Shown here: positions 6,884-7,414 of the stretch, one piece after another
How the letters are laid out: each line of letters opens with the position of its first letter
Numbering within the stretch: position 1 is the first letter of the stretch
Origin: Methanobacteriota archaeon
Lineage (GTDB): Archaea > Thermoplasmatota > Poseidoniia > Poseidoniales > SP79
Length of the DNA: 7,414 nucleotides
Assembly (NCBI GenBank): GCA_002715545.1
Contig: PAZI01000050.1
Location: 10,317-17,730, forward strand
Reading direction: 5' to 3'
The notes under the pieces: generated by a model
Database searches by the model: none
What the model was told of the DNA's origin: nothing
What the model saw: the letters and a program-made list of their open reading frames with translations, nothing else
Program-made: the position numbers and the translations under genes

Positions 6884-6965
6884 TTGACCGAGCCAAATCC
6901 AACTATTCAATAGTACAGGCTCGAAACTAACGGCAGTCTGCTTTTTATATATGCCTCTCGGTCAA
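6884..6965 (+). repeat. Inverted-repeat cluster after ankyrin gene, possible 3' RNA structure or terminator
   Basis: TTGACCGAG (6884-6892) is perfectly complementary to CTCGGTCAA (6957-6965). Part of the same left arm, CGAGCC (6889-6894), can instead pair with GGCTCG (6918-6923), enclosing a small ACTAT/ATAGT hairpin (6902-6906 with 6910-6914). The two foldings share bases 6889-6892 and exclude one another. A T run (6942-6946) lies 18 bases beyond the short fold, too far for a standard terminator. It begins six bases after the ankyrin TGA, so it should be in that gene's 3' untranslated RNA. Confidence 0.4.
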
Positions 6966-7036
6966 GCCGAAATTATGCCTAAATTATCATCTTAATAGGT
7001 TAAATAAGATACCCACGATTTAGATTTTGTGCTCCG

Positions 7037-7054
7037 TGATGATATTAATAATCA
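7037..7054. promoter_or_regulatory. Fur/Zur-like dyad (weak operator candidate)
   Basis: TGATGAT (7037-7043), a four-base ATTA spacer and ATAATCA (7048-7054) form an inverted repeat matching at six of seven positions. The TGAT-AT/AT-ATCA pattern recalls Fur-family sites, although the spacing is not the standard 7-1-7. A metal-responsive operator would suit the His-rich lipoprotein downstream, but it lies about 250 bases from that start. Confidence 0.18.
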
Positions 7055-7126
7055 TTGCAATTCATTCCCAAGGCACTGCAAATACCATTACCGTAAAACA
7101 GTGATTATACCAGTGCTACTCAAGTG

Positions 7127-7146
7127 TATAATGTTGATCGATCGAC
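7127..7146 (+). promoter_or_regulatory. Candidate promoter -10 with palindromic operator at the start site
   Basis: A perfect TATAAT at 7127-7132 is preceded directly by TG. It is followed by the near-palindrome GTTGATCGATCGAC (7133-7146; one G-T mismatch in seven pairs), which would cover the expected transcription start near 7139. The -35 side is weak (TTATAC, 7105-7110, 16-base spacer). Transcription from here would give a leader of about 160 bases before the lipoprotein ATG at 7303. The overlap of palindrome and start site suggests repression, but this rests on pattern alone. Confidence 0.35.
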
Positions 7147-7302
7147 TCTTTTATCTACATATCCTACCATTTTTCTCATACGAAACTAATGGCGTGAATT
7201 ACTGCTAAATTAACAATAAAATAATCAACTATCGGATTAGTCGACGTTTCGCAAAACTATTTAGCTTGAGTTACAGAGAACAAACGACAAAATCCTTTCG
7301 AT

Positions 7303-7414
7303 ATGAAACTCATTTTTACCGCTTTTATTGGAGCTTTGTTTTTTTTGGGATGCACACCAGTCTCCAACGAATATTCACATAATCACAGCCACGATCATGA
7401 ACATCTGCACCCAG
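7303..7414 (+). CDS. His-rich lipoprotein, 3'-truncated by the window edge
   Basis: Thirty-seven codons are visible before the right edge. ATG 7303 opens a clear lipoprotein signal: K2, a hydrophobic stretch 3-15, and lipobox F14-L-G-C17. Cys17 is the expected lipidation site. Soon after comes a histidine-alternating segment at residues 26-36 (H-N-H-S-H-D-H-E-H-L-H), six His in eleven residues, which typically binds Zn, Ni, Cu or Co. Such tracts occur in metal-binding lipoproteins, metal-uptake binding proteins and metal chaperones. The main domain lies beyond the window, so the family cannot be named. No Shine-Dalgarno sequence precedes the ATG. The long AT-rich leader with dyads fits a regulated gene; metal control is inference. 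Confidence 0.8.
   Translation, partial: MKLIFTAFIGALFFLGCTPVSNEYSHNHSHDHEHLHP

Larger units (their letters stand above)
6879..7302. other. AT-rich intergenic region (424 bp) with inverted repeats and a promoter candidate
   Basis: No convincing gene was seen. The two longest + strand ATG frames noticed here are 21 codons (7039-7104) and 25 codons (7131-7208), neither with a ribosome binding site. The region contains an inverted-repeat cluster right after the ankyrin stop, a dyad at 7037-7054, a GCACTG/CAGTGC pair (7073-7078 and 7111-7116), a TATAAT at 7127-7132 and a near-palindrome at 7133-7146. Its size and density of dyads suggest that it carries the control region of the His-rich lipoprotein gene at 7303. 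Confidence 0.65.

Noticed and set aside
7039..7104. 21-codon hydrophobic frame beginning MILIIIAIHSQG
   Set aside because: Signal-peptide-like by composition only. It has no ribosome binding site, and its first codons coincide with the AT-rich dyad.
7131..7208. 25-codon frame beginning MLIDRLFYLHILPF
   Set aside because: It has no ribosome binding site, its ATG overlaps the TATAAT box, and its length is within chance expectation for AT-rich DNA.

Overview
The window looks like chromosomal DNA of a free-living, probably aquatic member of the Verrucomicrobiota (a planctomycete or another PVC-superphylum bacterium is the alternative). Two things point there. One is a very large exported protein combining the Pirellula/Verrucomicrobium-type beta-propeller 'membrane-bound dehydrogenase' domain, HEAT-like repeats and the PVC-type CxxCH heme domain. 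The other is a short periplasmic ankyrin-repeat lipoprotein of a kind common in that phylum. All genes seen are on the + strand. This is recognition from sequence only; no database search was run.

Positions 1-5855 form a two-gene unit. The first gene is cut by the left edge and reads LamG jellyroll, SGNH-like domain, beta-propeller, HEAT-like repeats, cytochrome c. It is broken: the LamG part is in frame 1 (1-666) and the rest in frame 3 (600-4628). Restoring one base at about 565-600 would give a single reading frame of more than 1,500 codons. The SGNH domain has lost most of its usual catalytic residues. Six bases after the cytochrome stop, a second gene (4635-5855) encodes an exported CE4/NodB-type polysaccharide deacetylase with an added C-terminal domain resembling the first domain of family-78 alpha-L-rhamnosidases. 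Together they suggest an envelope module that binds a glycan, removes acyl groups and oxidises a sugar or alcohol, passing electrons to the heme. That pathway is inference.

Positions 5856-6233 are AT-rich and noncoding, with a good terminator-like hairpin (6050-6081), a TATAAT box and a small palindrome. Positions 6234-6878 encode an ankyrin-repeat lipoprotein with a low-complexity linker. Positions 6879-7302 are again AT-rich and noncoding. They hold an inverted-repeat cluster just after the ankyrin stop, a Fur/Zur-like dyad, and a perfect TATAAT box followed by a near-palindrome. From 7303 to the right edge is the start of a His-rich, probably metal-binding lipoprotein.

No tRNA, rRNA, CRISPR array, transposase or insertion-sequence end was recognised. 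Base composition is uneven. The LamG segment and the rhamnosidase-like tail are AT-richer than the enzyme cores they are joined to, which hints at separate histories for these binding modules.
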